Origin: Lentisphaera profundi
GTDB lineage: Bacteria; Verrucomicrobiota; Lentisphaeria; Lentisphaerales; Lentisphaeraceae
DNA length: 64,000 bases
Direction of reading: 5' to 3'
Assembly: GCF_028728065.1 (NCBI RefSeq)
Contig: NZ_CP117812.1
Span: 1,674,001 to 1,738,000 of the forward strand
Part shown: piece after piece, positions 1 to 8,512 of the stretch
How the letters are laid out: each line of letters opens with the position of its first letter
How positions within the stretch are numbered: position 1 is the first letter of the stretch
Position numbers and translations under genes: made by a program
The notes under the pieces: generated by a model
What the model saw: the letters and a program-made list of their open reading frames with translations, nothing else
Databases searched by the model: none
Told to the model about the DNA's origin: nothing

Positions 1-1143
1 CACTTCATTTAAACCTGAATGAAGCGTGTACTCTAAATGATAATTGATACTCTCACCAGCTTTGATTTTTGGTAAGCGCCCCATTTTACGTTCATGTGAA
101 CGATTCGCCGGAAAGGTATTGCCTGGCTCAAGGCCTGTTACATAGCCATTTTCCAGGCTGTCTTCATTTTTCCACTGAGTTAAATACGGAAGAGAATCGG
201 TATTAAAACTAAAGGAAACCGCTTTATCAGCCTTTTTATTATGCAGCATAAAATGGGCAAAGCCATTTTTATCCGCAAAAGGGACAATCTGATAGACTTT
301 CTCATCCGCCCACACTTTGGCTGAGGCATCGTAAACTTGATAGCTATCAAGGCTTTTAGCAGCATAATCATTGAAGGGCTGAACTTCTGCAATGGTACCT
401 TCCAAACGTGAGCCTGCTTCAAGTAGTTCTTTTGCGAAGTTCGCATGATAGAGAACTTGGAATTCTTTTTCTTGTGAAGAATTATTTGTCACTACATCAT
501 CGAAGCGAAAGCTATGGGAACCAGGAATAGTCGAAATAGTCGTTTCCAAAGTGAAATTGGCGCCCTTGAACCAAACTTCATTAACAATTCCCGTCACGCT
601 AATGCGATGCGGGGGAAGCTTATCCACTTTTACAGTAAGTTCCGATGCTGGAATATGAGCGATGCGACCATGCAAAGTCATGAGACGACCATCATCATCA
701 CCTGGGTGCCCTGAGTATTCGAGTCCGCAGCGCACCATCCATTCATTGAAAGAATCGAGCCAACCTAGGCCACCATTTATATTGAGGTTGACATTGCGAG
801 GATGAACAATTTCTTTGACCGGTGAATCCCAGCCTAAGGTGATATCTTTTGAACGCACGCTCATGACATTCATCCCACGAGTAGGAATAATGTCGATTTC
901 AATTTCACCATTATTTATGGTGACGAGTTCGACGCCTTCTTGCATTCCACCGTGAAGTGTTTTCTTAGTCACCGACCAGTCTGCAGTTGCGCCCACTCCA
1001 AAATCTGCAGCTGTATAAGCCCCATCACTAAGGCTGATGTTTTTCTCTACCGAACTGAGAGTAATTTCGCTGTCAGCTGTTTTATGCATTTGGCAAGATG
1101 TGGCTACAGTTAAGGCACATATGCCGAATAAAAAATGTTTCAT
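1..1143 (-). CDS. DUF4432 / aldose-1-epimerase-like lipoprotein (3' end beyond window)
   Basis: The reading frame is open from an ATG at 1143 to the left edge, so about 381 residues are visible and the C-terminus is missing. The N-terminus is a lipoprotein signal with lipobox VATSC (Cys17). The body carries the TRGMNV block (about residues 88-93) and the following GWDSP/HP stretch that I associate with DUF4432, a galactose-mutarotase-fold family. A sugar-binding or mutarotase role in the envelope is likely but the substrate is unknown. It lies 15 bases downstream of the AroE-like gene and reads as the last visible gene of the sugar uptake operon. Family call is from motif memory, not from a search. 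Confidence 0.75.
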   Translation of the reverse strand, partial: MKHFLFGICALTVATSCQMHKTADSEITLSSVEKNISLSDGAYTAADFGVGATADWSVTKKTLHGGMQEGVELVTINNGEIEIDIIPTRGMNVMSVRSKDITLGWDSPVKEIVHPRNVNLNINGGLGWLDSFNEWMVRCGLEYSGHPGDDDGRLMTLHGRIAHIPASELTVKVDKLPPHRISVTGIVNEVWFKGANFTLETTISTIPGSHSFRFDDVVTNNSSQEKEFQVLYHANFAKELLEAGSRLEGTIAEVQPFNDYAAKSLDSYQVYDASAKVWADEKVYQIVPFADKNGFAHFMLHNKKADKAVSFSFNTDSLPYLTQWKNEDSLENGYVTGLEPGNTFPANRSHERKMGRLPKIKAGESINYHLEYTLHSGLNEV

Positions 1144-1158
1144 ATATATCTCTCATTA

Positions 1159-2010
1159 TTAATTAAATAAATCAACTAATGCCTGACGCATCACATCGGC
1201 ATTTACATCTTTTCCTGACCAATATTTGATCGCAATCTTTCCCTGATTAACTAACATACCAAGACCATCAATTGTCGTACAGCCCAGCGCCGTAGCTTCT
1301 TTAATAAATTGCGTTTGCGGGGGATTGGGGATGACGTCAGAAACAATCATATTTGATTTTAAAGTACTCATATCTATAGGGACTTTTGTGGCATCAGGAT
1401 AGAGACCAATATTGGTGGCATTGATGACGATGTCGACGTTTGCGGGAACCGCAACTTCGCCGTCCAATTGAATAAACTCCCCACTTGCAGCTGTATTTTT
1501 CTCTACGAGTTCAGCCAAGTCTTGACCGCTACTTTTGCTACGATTGACAATGATGATTTTTTTTGCATTCTCGAGAGCGCATTCGATCGCAATGGCGCGC
1601 GCAGCACCACCTGCACCTAGGATAAGGATGGATTTCCCTTCTATCTTGGTGACCTGACTGAGTGATTCCGTATAACCTTTACCGTCAGTGTTTTCGCCGA
1701 TATACAAGCCATCGCGCTCAACCACACAATTTACCGCACCCATAAGTTCAGCGGATTCTCCGAGCCCATCGAGCAAGGGAATTATATTTTGTTTGTGGGG
1801 TAAGGTGCAATTAAAACCTTTATAACCCATAGCTTTGACACCTTCAAAAGCCGCCTTGAGCTTATCTTTGGGGACTTCGGTACTTATGTAGCGGTACTTC
1901 ATCTTTTCATGTTTGAATACAGCTTCCATCATAAATTCAGTAGGGTTTTCCCAAACGGGCATCCCAAAATTAGCAATCAGTGTATTTTGGCAATTGACTA
2001 TTCCAGACAT
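1159..2010 (-). CDS. AroE-like shikimate/quinate dehydrogenase family protein
   Basis: The 283-residue protein has the shikimate dehydrogenase plan: N-terminal substrate domain, then an NAD(P)-binding domain with GAGGAAR at residues 132-138. The family catalytic pair is present: Lys73 in NCTLPHK and Asp109 in GENTDG, plus Asn94 in AVNCVV. The N-terminal substrate loop is unusual. Where AroE has GxPIxHSxSP, this protein has GMPVWENPTEF (residues 16-26), so the first shikimate-binding Ser is replaced by Asn and the second by Thr. Position inside a sugar ABC/kinase operon, 11 bases from the permease gene, argues for a catabolic dehydrogenase acting on a sugar-derived or quinate-like compound rather than housekeeping AroE. 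The exact substrate is not deducible. Confidence 0.8.
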   Translation of the reverse strand: MSGIVNCQNTLIANFGMPVWENPTEFMMEAVFKHEKMKYRYISTEVPKDKLKAAFEGVKAMGYKGFNCTLPHKQNIIPLLDGLGESAELMGAVNCVVERDGLYIGENTDGKGYTESLSQVTKIEGKSILILGAGGAARAIAIECALENAKKIIIVNRSKSSGQDLAELVEKNTAASGEFIQLDGEVAVPANVDIVINATNIGLYPDATKVPIDMSTLKSNMIVSDVIPNPPQTQFIKEATALGCTTIDGLGMLVNQGKIAIKYWSGKDVNADVMRQALVDLFN

Positions 2011-2021
2011 AATAAGGACCT

Positions 2022-3302
2022 CTATTTCTTTTTGATTTTATCGATAATAATCGCGGCCAGAATAACGCAGCCCAGAACAATTTGCTGAGTATTCGAACTA
2101 ATCGCCATGAGATTCATGCCATTGTTGATGACTTCAATGATCGCACAGCCAATCAGCGTGCCGATGATTTTCCCTTGCCCACCCATGAGACTGGTTCCAC
2201 CAACGACCACTGCAGCAATAACATTGAGCTCCCAAGTTTGACCGAACTCACCGCTACCGGAATTGAGCTCCGAGGCCATAACCACCCCCGCAATACCCGC
2301 CATCACTCCAGAGATTGTATAAACAATCATCAGCACGCGCTTCACCGGAACACCAGATAAACGAGCGGCTTCTTCATTGCCACCAATAGCGTAGATTTGA
2401 CGTCCCAAAACGGTTTTATGCATGACAAAATATGCAATGGCATAGAGCGCCACCATGAGGATAATGGGGTTGGGATTCTGACCCAACCAAGAGATATCGG
2501 GCAAGCCTACTTTTATAGTACGGTTACCCGTAAGATTGAGCGCGAGACCGCGGGCAATGAGCATCATCGCTAAGGTCACAATAAAGGAAGGGATTTTGAA
2601 AGCTGTGGTCATCGCTCCCGAGAGAAATCCACAAAAGCCAGCAGCTGAAATCCCCGCCACGAAGGCGACGGCAATCATGAAGGGACTACTGGAGTTATTA
2701 AAGCCATTTTGCAATGTCAGAGTCGCGACTACCGTGGCCAGTGCTACGAGGCTACCAACCGAGAGGTCGATACCCGCGGTGATGATAATCATGGTCATAC
2801 CAATGGCAATAATCGCGGTCTTGGCGGTTTTATCAGGAAGCGTTTTTAGATTGCTAGCTTTGAGGAAACTTGAGACATTTTCATTTTTGGGCGTGAGGAT
2901 TTGACTCTTTTTAAACTTATCGACGTTATTGAAGAAAGTCCAATTACCCGTTTTTTTACTACAGGCAATTAAACAGTCTTGGGAAACTGTAGCTGCTAAG
3001 TCCTTAAGTCCAGCCTTGGCTTTGGTTGGCTCTGATGTAGCGATGATATGGATCTCTACACCTTTATCTCGCAAGGCTTCTTCAAAGCCTTGTTTGACTT
3101 GGCCGTCATCAGGTGAAGTCCCCACAATCAAGACGACTTCTTTGGCTCCAGCAGCAAGAGTTTTTTCTGCTAACTGAGTGCCCGCACCATAACCTTCTGC
3201 CGTTTGCTCTTTAAAAGTACTTAAGGAAAAAATGACAAAAAGTAGCGCCAAAACAAGCAGCATGCCATAGTCCGTTAAAAAAGATGATAGTTTAGTTTTC
3301 AT
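2022..3302 (-). CDS. Sugar ABC transporter permease (RbsC/FrcC type) with inserted periplasmic domain
   Basis: The 426-residue permease is about 100 residues longer than RbsC. After the first membrane helix (about residues 12-30) there is an insertion to about residue 155 containing an alternating hydrophobic/charged stretch (AAGAKEVVLIVGTSPDDGQ at 50-68) that looks like half of a Rossmann or periplasmic-binding-protein fold. The normal permease core then starts at AIIAIGMTM (about 163) with the GIDLSVGS signature and continues to the C-terminus. By topology the insert should face the periplasm, where it could contact the binding protein. The gene sits 11 bases after the ATPase gene. Function in fructose or ribose-like sugar import is inferred from the neighbouring kinase and binding protein. 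Confidence 0.9.
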   Translation of the reverse strand: MKTKLSSFLTDYGMLLVLALLFVIFSLSTFKEQTAEGYGAGTQLAEKTLAAGAKEVVLIVGTSPDDGQVKQGFEEALRDKGVEIHIIATSEPTKAKAGLKDLAATVSQDCLIACSKKTGNWTFFNNVDKFKKSQILTPKNENVSSFLKASNLKTLPDKTAKTAIIAIGMTMIIITAGIDLSVGSLVALATVVATLTLQNGFNNSSSPFMIAVAFVAGISAAGFCGFLSGAMTTAFKIPSFIVTLAMMLIARGLALNLTGNRTIKVGLPDISWLGQNPNPIILMVALYAIAYFVMHKTVLGRQIYAIGGNEEAARLSGVPVKRVLMIVYTISGVMAGIAGVVMASELNSGSGEFGQTWELNVIAAVVVGGTSLMGGQGKIIGTLIGCAIIEVINNGMNLMAISSNTQQIVLGCVILAAIIIDKIKKK

Positions 3303-3313
3303 GAATGATTTCC

Positions 3314-4804
3314 CTAGTGAATTGCGTGATCTAATAAAATTTCTTGAGTGGTGTTTTTGACGTCTTTGACTTCTGCGGAGACCTGACCAGAACGCATCAC
3401 CATGATTCTATCTGACATGCCCATAACCTCAGGAAGCTCTGAGCTAATCATAATGATCGCTTTACCCTGTTCGGCGAGTTTATTGATCAACATGTAGATT
3501 TCGTATTTGGCTCCCACATCGATGCCTCGAGTGGGTTCATCAATAATCACCACTTCGCAGTCTTGTTCGAGCCACTTGGCTAAAACGACTTTCTGTTGAT
3601 TCCCTCCCGAGAGGTTTTTGGCCAATTGTTCTTGATTGGGAATTTTGATCAGCATATTCTTTACATGCTCCGCAAAACTCACTTTTTCTTGCTTGGCATT
3701 AATGATGCCAAACTTGGAGAATTTTCCAAGATTGGGCAATCCAAAATTTTCACGAACCGAATGAATCAAGACGAGGCCCTGCCCCTTTCTATCCTCAGTT
3801 AACAGTCCGATGCCATGAGCGATCGCATCGCGCGGAGCATCTATTTTTAATTCTTTGCCATGTAGCTTTATTGTACCTGAGTCACGTTTATCGGCGCCAA
3901 AAATCAGACGCATGAGTTCAGTCCTTCCTGCGCCTACTAAGCCGGTGAAACCAAGCACTTCGCCTGCATGAACTGTGAAAGAAACCTTCTTGACATCTTT
4001 TGAACTCATATCAGTGACCTCCAGTACGGGAGCACCAATCTTGTGATAATGCTTAGGGAATTCATTTTCGACTTTGCGACCTACCATCATCTCAATCATT
4101 TCTTGACGGTTTATATCTTCAATATTCTTGCTTCCAATATATTCCCCATCGCGCATCACCATGACTCGAGTCGCTATATCAAAAATCTCATCGAGACGGT
4201 GACTAATATAGATAATTCCGATACCCTGTTTTTGTAAATCACGGATGATTTTAAAGAGGCCTTCAACTTCTTGCGGAGTTAAAGTTGCACTAGGTTCATC
4301 CATCACCAAGAGGCTCACATCCGTGGATAAAGCCTTAACAATCTCTACAATCTGTTGCTCAGCAGTACTCAGCTGATTGCAGATCGTCTCGGGATCAATT
4401 TCTATACCAATTTTTTGAAAGAGCTCTTTGGCATGGCGCTGTTCTTCTTTTTTATTAATGACCCCACTCTGAGCTTTAGGTCTTCCAAGAAAAATATTCT
4501 CGCGCACAGTCAGATGAGGTATGAGATTGAACTCTTGATAGATAATTCCAATACCCGCATCTTGTGAAGTTTGTGGATTATCAATTTCAATGATTTTACC
4601 CTTGAGCTCAATCGTGCCTTCGGTCGCTTGATGGGCTCCACCAAGCATTTTGATCAGCGTACTTTTACCCGCACCATTTTCCCCCATCAGGGCGAGAACT
4701 TCTCCAGGATAAAGGTCCATGTCGATGCCCTTGAGCGCATGCACCCCTGGAAATCGTTTATGGATACCCCGCATTTTGAGCAGTGTTTGAGAATGTTCAG
4801 ACAT
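3314..4804 (-). CDS. Sugar ABC transporter ATP-binding protein (RbsA/MglA/FrcA type)
   Basis: The 496-residue protein contains two fused nucleotide-binding halves, as is standard for CUT2 sugar importers. The first half has a full Walker A (GENGAGKST) and Walker B (LLVMDEPSATLT), with a degenerate signature (LSTAEQQ). The second half has the usual degenerate Walker A (GLVGAGRTEL), a full signature LSGGNQQKV and Walker B VVIIDEPTRGIDVG. It energises import through the adjacent permease at the inner membrane. It is 11 bases downstream of the binding-protein gene and the same distance upstream of the permease gene. Nothing looks damaged. Confidence 0.95.
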   Translation of the reverse strand: MSEHSQTLLKMRGIHKRFPGVHALKGIDMDLYPGEVLALMGENGAGKSTLIKMLGGAHQATEGTIELKGKIIEIDNPQTSQDAGIGIIYQEFNLIPHLTVRENIFLGRPKAQSGVINKKEEQRHAKELFQKIGIEIDPETICNQLSTAEQQIVEIVKALSTDVSLLVMDEPSATLTPQEVEGLFKIIRDLQKQGIGIIYISHRLDEIFDIATRVMVMRDGEYIGSKNIEDINRQEMIEMMVGRKVENEFPKHYHKIGAPVLEVTDMSSKDVKKVSFTVHAGEVLGFTGLVGAGRTELMRLIFGADKRDSGTIKLHGKELKIDAPRDAIAHGIGLLTEDRKGQGLVLIHSVRENFGLPNLGKFSKFGIINAKQEKVSFAEHVKNMLIKIPNQEQLAKNLSGGNQQKVVLAKWLEQDCEVVIIDEPTRGIDVGAKYEIYMLINKLAEQGKAIIMISSELPEVMGMSDRIMVMRSGQVSAEVKDVKNTTQEILLDHAIH

Positions 4805-4815
4805 TTTTTGTCAGT

Positions 4816-5793
4816 TTACTTGAGTAAGGGATCGTTTTGAGCATCGGCCTGGAAGTAGAGCTTGGTATCAATCAAGATTTCTGACTTGACTTCATCACCA
4901 TTTTTATAAGCTAACATTTGTTGAACCGCAAGCCTACCAATTTCTTTTGGAAACTGAATCGGATCCGCATAAATTTCGCCGCGTAAAATGGCTTCTTTTC
5001 CAATGCGTTGACCATCGAAACCAATGATCTTTATATCTTTGAGCTTATCGGCCTTTTTAAGGGCCACAACCGCACCAAGTGCTGAGGGATCATTGATTGC
5101 AAAGATTCCCTTGAGGTCGGGATTGGCATTGAGCTGATCTTCTGTTGCTTTTTTACTGGGCTCTTCAGAAGCGGCTCCATCGAGTTCTGCGACAATGACG
5201 ATTTTCTTACTTGGATTCGCTTCGTTATGTGCGCTGATCACTGCTTTAAAACCATCTACACGTAAAATACAGGATTGAGCTTTTTTATAGTCCAAAATTA
5301 AAATCTTTCCGCCATTCGGTAGCCCCTGGATCATCGCCTTCGCAGCTAGTTTACCACCACCAAAATTATCTGTCATTACATTACAGACCACCTTAGCATC
5401 CTTATCGCTACAGCCCGTATCTGCAGTAAAAACGGGGATGCCTGCTGCGTTGGCTGCTTTGATTGGCTGACCTATGGCTAAGGTATCTTTTGGTGCGATG
5501 ATGATGGCATCGGCTTTTTGCGAAATAAAATCATTTATTTGCTTGGATTGCTTATCGGCGTCATCACCCGAGAGGATCACCACTTCATAGCCGTGCTTCT
5601 CAGCCTCTTCTTTAGCGGCATTAGTGAGTTCAACAAAAAAGGGATTTGCCAGAGTCATGACGGTAATGCCTAAAAGCTTTTTGTTTTCTTGACCTTCAGT
5701 TTTTGCCGAGTTTGTAGACTTAGTTTTATTCTCACCACAGCCGGTGACTAGTGCAAGTACCACACTTAAGATAAGTAAGTTAATAATCTTCAT
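4816..5793 (-). CDS. Periplasmic sugar-binding lipoprotein (RbsB/FrcB family, type 1 PBP)
   Basis: The 325-residue protein begins with a lipoprotein signal ending in LVTGC, so it is probably tethered to a membrane although the organism is diderm. After a low-complexity linker, the body has the type-1 periplasmic-binding pattern: GITVMTLANPFFVELTNAA at the start, INDFISQKADAIIIAPKD, then GIFAINDPSALGAV and IIGFDG near the hinge. It captures a monosaccharide for the ABC importer encoded next. Its ATG overlaps the kinase stop codon (TAATG), so the two are translationally coupled. The coupled kinase suggests fructose, but ribose or another hexose cannot be excluded. Confidence 0.93.
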   Translation of the reverse strand: MKIINLLILSVVLALVTGCGENKTKSTNSAKTEGQENKKLLGITVMTLANPFFVELTNAAKEEAEKHGYEVVILSGDDADKQSKQINDFISQKADAIIIAPKDTLAIGQPIKAANAAGIPVFTADTGCSDKDAKVVCNVMTDNFGGGKLAAKAMIQGLPNGGKILILDYKKAQSCILRVDGFKAVISAHNEANPSKKIVIVAELDGAASEEPSKKATEDQLNANPDLKGIFAINDPSALGAVVALKKADKLKDIKIIGFDGQRIGKEAILRGEIYADPIQFPKEIGRLAVQQMLAYKNGDEVKSEILIDTKLYFQADAQNDPLLK

Positions 5794-6653
5794 TATACGT
5801 ATTCCATTTTTTGTTTTAATAAGATGGGAAGTTCGACGGTGGCGCCTTTTTGAGTGCAGACAAACGCTGCAATTTCGGAGGCTAATTCTTGAGATTTGGG
5901 GATGGTCATGCCACGAAGATAGTTGATAATGAAGCTGGCGGTGAATGAATCTCCCGCACCAACCGTATCTACAACTTTACATTTAACTGCAGGCTGATCC
6001 GAAACAGCGTCTTTACTAATAATGCGACTTCCTTCTGCTCCAAGCGTAAAGATCACGAGCTCAAGTTGGTAGCGCTCAATAATAGCACCCAGCGTGATGT
6101 CGAGTAATTGTTCGATAATGGGCAATTCATCTTCGTTAAGCTTTAGAAAGTCACAGGCTTTTAAAGAGGCTTCAATGATTTCGGTGTTATAAAAATCTTG
6201 ACGCAGATTAATATCAAAAAGGACTTTAGCACTCGGCTTTTTATGGGTAAGGGCACGATAAATAGTTACCCTGCTCTGTTCATGGCGTTGGGCCAAACTT
6301 CCAAAAACAATTAAATCAGCCTCCGAACTTAAACGCTGCAACTCTGGAGTAAAGGCAATATAATCCCAACTGCAATTATCATTAAATTGATATTGAGCAT
6401 GTCCTTCATCATCAATCAGAATATCAACTTTCCCTGTGGAGTACTCATTAGCCTCTGCGAGTAGATTGATTCCACAGGATTTGATAGCGCCACTGAGTTC
6501 AGTGCCAAGCTGATCATTACCAATAGCTGAATAGGCAGTTGCATCCGCCCCCAATTGCGCTGTGTGAAAAATAAAGTTTGCCGGTGCACCACCCCAAACC
6601 TTATGGTCGGGAAAAATATCCCAGAGTATTTCGCCAATACATAATGTTTTCAT
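5793..6653 (-). CDS. PfkB-family carbohydrate kinase, probable fructokinase
   Basis: The 286-residue protein has both PfkB signatures: the N-terminal GGAPANFIFHTAQLG block (about residues 21-35) with the following GNDQLG, and the C-terminal DTVGAGDSFTASF block containing the GAGD anion hole and catalytic Asp. Length and the WGGAPAN motif fit bacterial fructokinases, so the expected reaction is fructose plus ATP to fructose-6-phosphate in the cytoplasm. It is the first gene of the minus-strand uptake operon and is coupled to the binding-protein gene through a one-base stop/start overlap. The many GH32 enzymes downstream support fructose as substrate. Other ketose or sugar kinases of the family remain possible. 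Confidence 0.88.
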   Translation of the reverse strand: MKTLCIGEILWDIFPDHKVWGGAPANFIFHTAQLGADATAYSAIGNDQLGTELSGAIKSCGINLLAEANEYSTGKVDILIDDEGHAQYQFNDNCSWDYIAFTPELQRLSSEADLIVFGSLAQRHEQSRVTIYRALTHKKPSAKVLFDINLRQDFYNTEIIEASLKACDFLKLNEDELPIIEQLLDITLGAIIERYQLELVIFTLGAEGSRIISKDAVSDQPAVKCKVVDTVGAGDSFTASFIINYLRGMTIPKSQELASEIAAFVCTQKGATVELPILLKQKMEYV

Positions 6654-6803
6654 AATGAATCCCTACTTATTTCTTTACTGTTAACTCCAATATACATAAA
6701 AATCAAGTCTTTGATAACATAAAAGTATTCTTAATGATATATAAATGTAAATTATATACTCCTTGATCCACCTAATAAGATCGGACACGGACCACATGAA
6801 GGC
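6654..6803 (-). promoter_or_regulatory. Probable promoter region of the fructokinase-ABC operon
   Basis: This AT-rich stretch lies between the regulator's terminator and the kinase start. On the minus strand a TTTACA box, 16 bases, then AATACT could serve as -35/-10. The stretch AAATGTAAATTATAT at about 6743-6757 resembles AAATGTAATTATAT at about 7969-7982 in front of the regulator gene, which suggests a shared operator. These are visual matches only. Confidence 0.35.
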
Positions 6804-6842
6804 AAAAAAAGCTCCAAGCCTGCTGGCCTGGAGCTTTTTTTT
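6804..6842 (-). terminator. Rho-independent terminator after the GntR/LacI regulator gene
   Basis: A near-perfect hairpin (GCTCCAAGCC paired with GGCCTGGAGC around a short loop) is flanked by an A run on one side and a T run on the other. It lies 17 bases past the regulator stop codon on the minus strand and could work in both directions. It separates the regulator from the kinase operon. Confidence 0.88.
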
Positions 6843-6858
6843 ATCTAGAAGAGTCTGA

Positions 6859-7953
6859 TTAGTTCGATGACTCACGCAAAATAAGTTCGCCATGTAATAA
6901 GACTTTACGAGCACTCATCTCTGGGTTTTTAATCCGCGAGATCATAATCTCAACTGCAGCGCTGCCTATATCACGACATGGCTGGCGGTAAGTTGTCAGT
7001 GGCGTTTTAAGAAGACGAGCATATTTGACATCGTCAAAGGCACAGATTCTGATATCCTCAGGAATATTTATACCTCTTTCATTTAGAGCAATACTTAATT
7101 CGGCTGCAGCTGCATCATTATAAACTGCTAAGGCATCAAACTTTTTATTTTTTACGATGGCATCAGCTAAATCATCGATACCAGCTTCAATCATAATTTC
7201 TTCCACAGAATCGTGTGGCATGTCTGCCTGAAGAATAGCTTCGCGCACGCCCATGAGACGCATATGCACTGTACTCGCAATATATGGACGAGTGACAAAG
7301 CCTATATTTTTACACTTTTTTTCGACTAGGTGCGAACCAATTAAAAACCCAGCTTCAATATTATTTATCCCAATGACATCGAATTCGCTTTTAAGCGGCG
7401 GAGATGCAATGTCTCGATCTAAAAGAACTACAGGGATATTAGCATTCTGAAAGAGTTTTATAATGCGCTCATTGACTTCTTGAGCATCAGCAATGAGTTC
7501 AAGAGGAGTGAAAAATACACCGTCAACATCCTGTGAAACGTACTTTTGGGCAAGTTGTTCGGCTATATCACTAGCCTTTCCTAGTGGTGAACCACCCCCA
7601 CCCCAAAGAAGATTGAAATTGTGTGAATCGGCCAAGTTGGCAATTTGGCCACAGATGGGCTCAAAAATCTCCGTCTCACCCAGTGAGGGAATGAGTAAGC
7701 CAAGGCTTAATTCCAAAGACCCACTTTTCTTTGGTCGGTTCTTTAAATACGTTCCAAAGCCCGCTTTCCGACCTAAAACATTTTCTTCCACGAGTCTTTG
7801 TACTGCTTTCGCTACCGTGGGCCGACTCGTATTAAATTTTTCTGATATTTGTAAATCCGTTGGTAATAATTCGCCCATGGCATAGGCGCCCGAATCGATT
7901 TCCTTCTTGAGGAATTCGTAAATTTCTTGTGTTTTACTTTTTCGACTTTTCAT
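6859..7953 (-). CDS. Transcriptional regulator: GntR-type HTH fused to LacI-type sugar sensor
   Basis: The 364-residue protein starts with a GntR winged helix (about residues 5-70; LPTDLQISEKFNTSRPTVAKAVQRLVEE is its recognition core) and continues with a LacI/periplasmic-binding-like sensor domain (LSLGLLIPSLGE onward, ending AFDDVKYARLLKTPLTTYRQP). This AraR-like architecture is typical of local sugar-responsive repressors. It is divergently separated from nothing: the uptake operon follows in the same direction after a terminator, so it probably controls that operon in trans through an operator and also itself. Released fructose or a phosphorylated form is the natural effector guess. Confidence 0.92.
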   Translation of the reverse strand: MKSRKSKTQEIYEFLKKEIDSGAYAMGELLPTDLQISEKFNTSRPTVAKAVQRLVEENVLGRKAGFGTYLKNRPKKSGSLELSLGLLIPSLGETEIFEPICGQIANLADSHNFNLLWGGGGSPLGKASDIAEQLAQKYVSQDVDGVFFTPLELIADAQEVNERIIKLFQNANIPVVLLDRDIASPPLKSEFDVIGINNIEAGFLIGSHLVEKKCKNIGFVTRPYIASTVHMRLMGVREAILQADMPHDSVEEIMIEAGIDDLADAIVKNKKFDALAVYNDAAAAELSIALNERGINIPEDIRICAFDDVKYARLLKTPLTTYRQPCRDIGSAAVEIMISRIKNPEMSARKVLLHGELILRESSN

Positions 7954-7955
7954 AT

Positions 7956-7966
7956 GTAAATGTTAC
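7956..7966. promoter_or_regulatory. Candidate operator GTAAATGTTAC
   Basis: The 11-base palindrome GTAA-ATG-TTAC starts 3 bases upstream of the regulator's ATG and so covers its ribosome-binding region. Position and symmetry fit autoregulation by a GntR-type winged helix. A related half-site (AAATGTAA) recurs just upstream and in front of the kinase operon. Confidence 0.35.
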
Positions 7967-8512
7967 TCAAATGTAATTATATTCAAGTACTGCCTTATCA
8001 AAATCCTCAAAAGATCCATAACTTTTATCCTTAAGCACACTTTAATTTAGAGGTAATATTAAAACTTGCTATTTTATAGAATCAATTCATAGGGAAAAGT
8101 GTAGCTTAAGCTTTAACAGCACACTCAAATACATCGAATGATAGACCTGGAGTGAGTTTAAGAATGAGCACCAAGCAAAGTCCATTCATCACCTTAGTAC
8201 CGTCGAGTTATAAAAATTTTTAGGCAAATACTTATTTGTCCTGACGACTTAAATCCCCTAGTTCATGAAATCAAAATTTTTAACTCCTTTTTGAATGAAA
8301 AACAAAATGATGGGGGAATTGGAATGAGATTTTTATTAAATTGCGCCCGCCTACGAGGTGTAGGCGCAGTTATTCGCTCCAAAAACGGTTTATTTGGATC
8401 ATCTCAGTAAGGGTAATGCGAAACCATACGATTTACCCATGCAGAAAATGCACAATCGATAATTACATAGAGTTGATTTTGTTGAGTTTCCATCCCGTTC
8501 AGCAAGGCCTAA
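7967..8512. other. Intergenic region without a supported gene
   Basis: About 550 bases hold no convincing coding sequence on either strand. The only structure I see is an imperfect inverted repeat at 8342-8368 (TGCGCCCGCCTAC against GTAGGCGCA). It lies downstream of the serine hydrolase gene on the minus strand and could act as a weak terminator, but no T run follows. Confidence 0.4.

Noticed and set aside
180-714. Two short open frames on opposite strands inside the first kilobase
   Set aside because: Both are shadows of the DUF4432 lipoprotein gene, which is open from 1143 to the window edge.
6681-6914. Minus-strand open frame of 77 codons between kinase and regulator
   Set aside because: It covers the terminator and the end of the regulator gene in another frame, and its peptide looks like nothing known.
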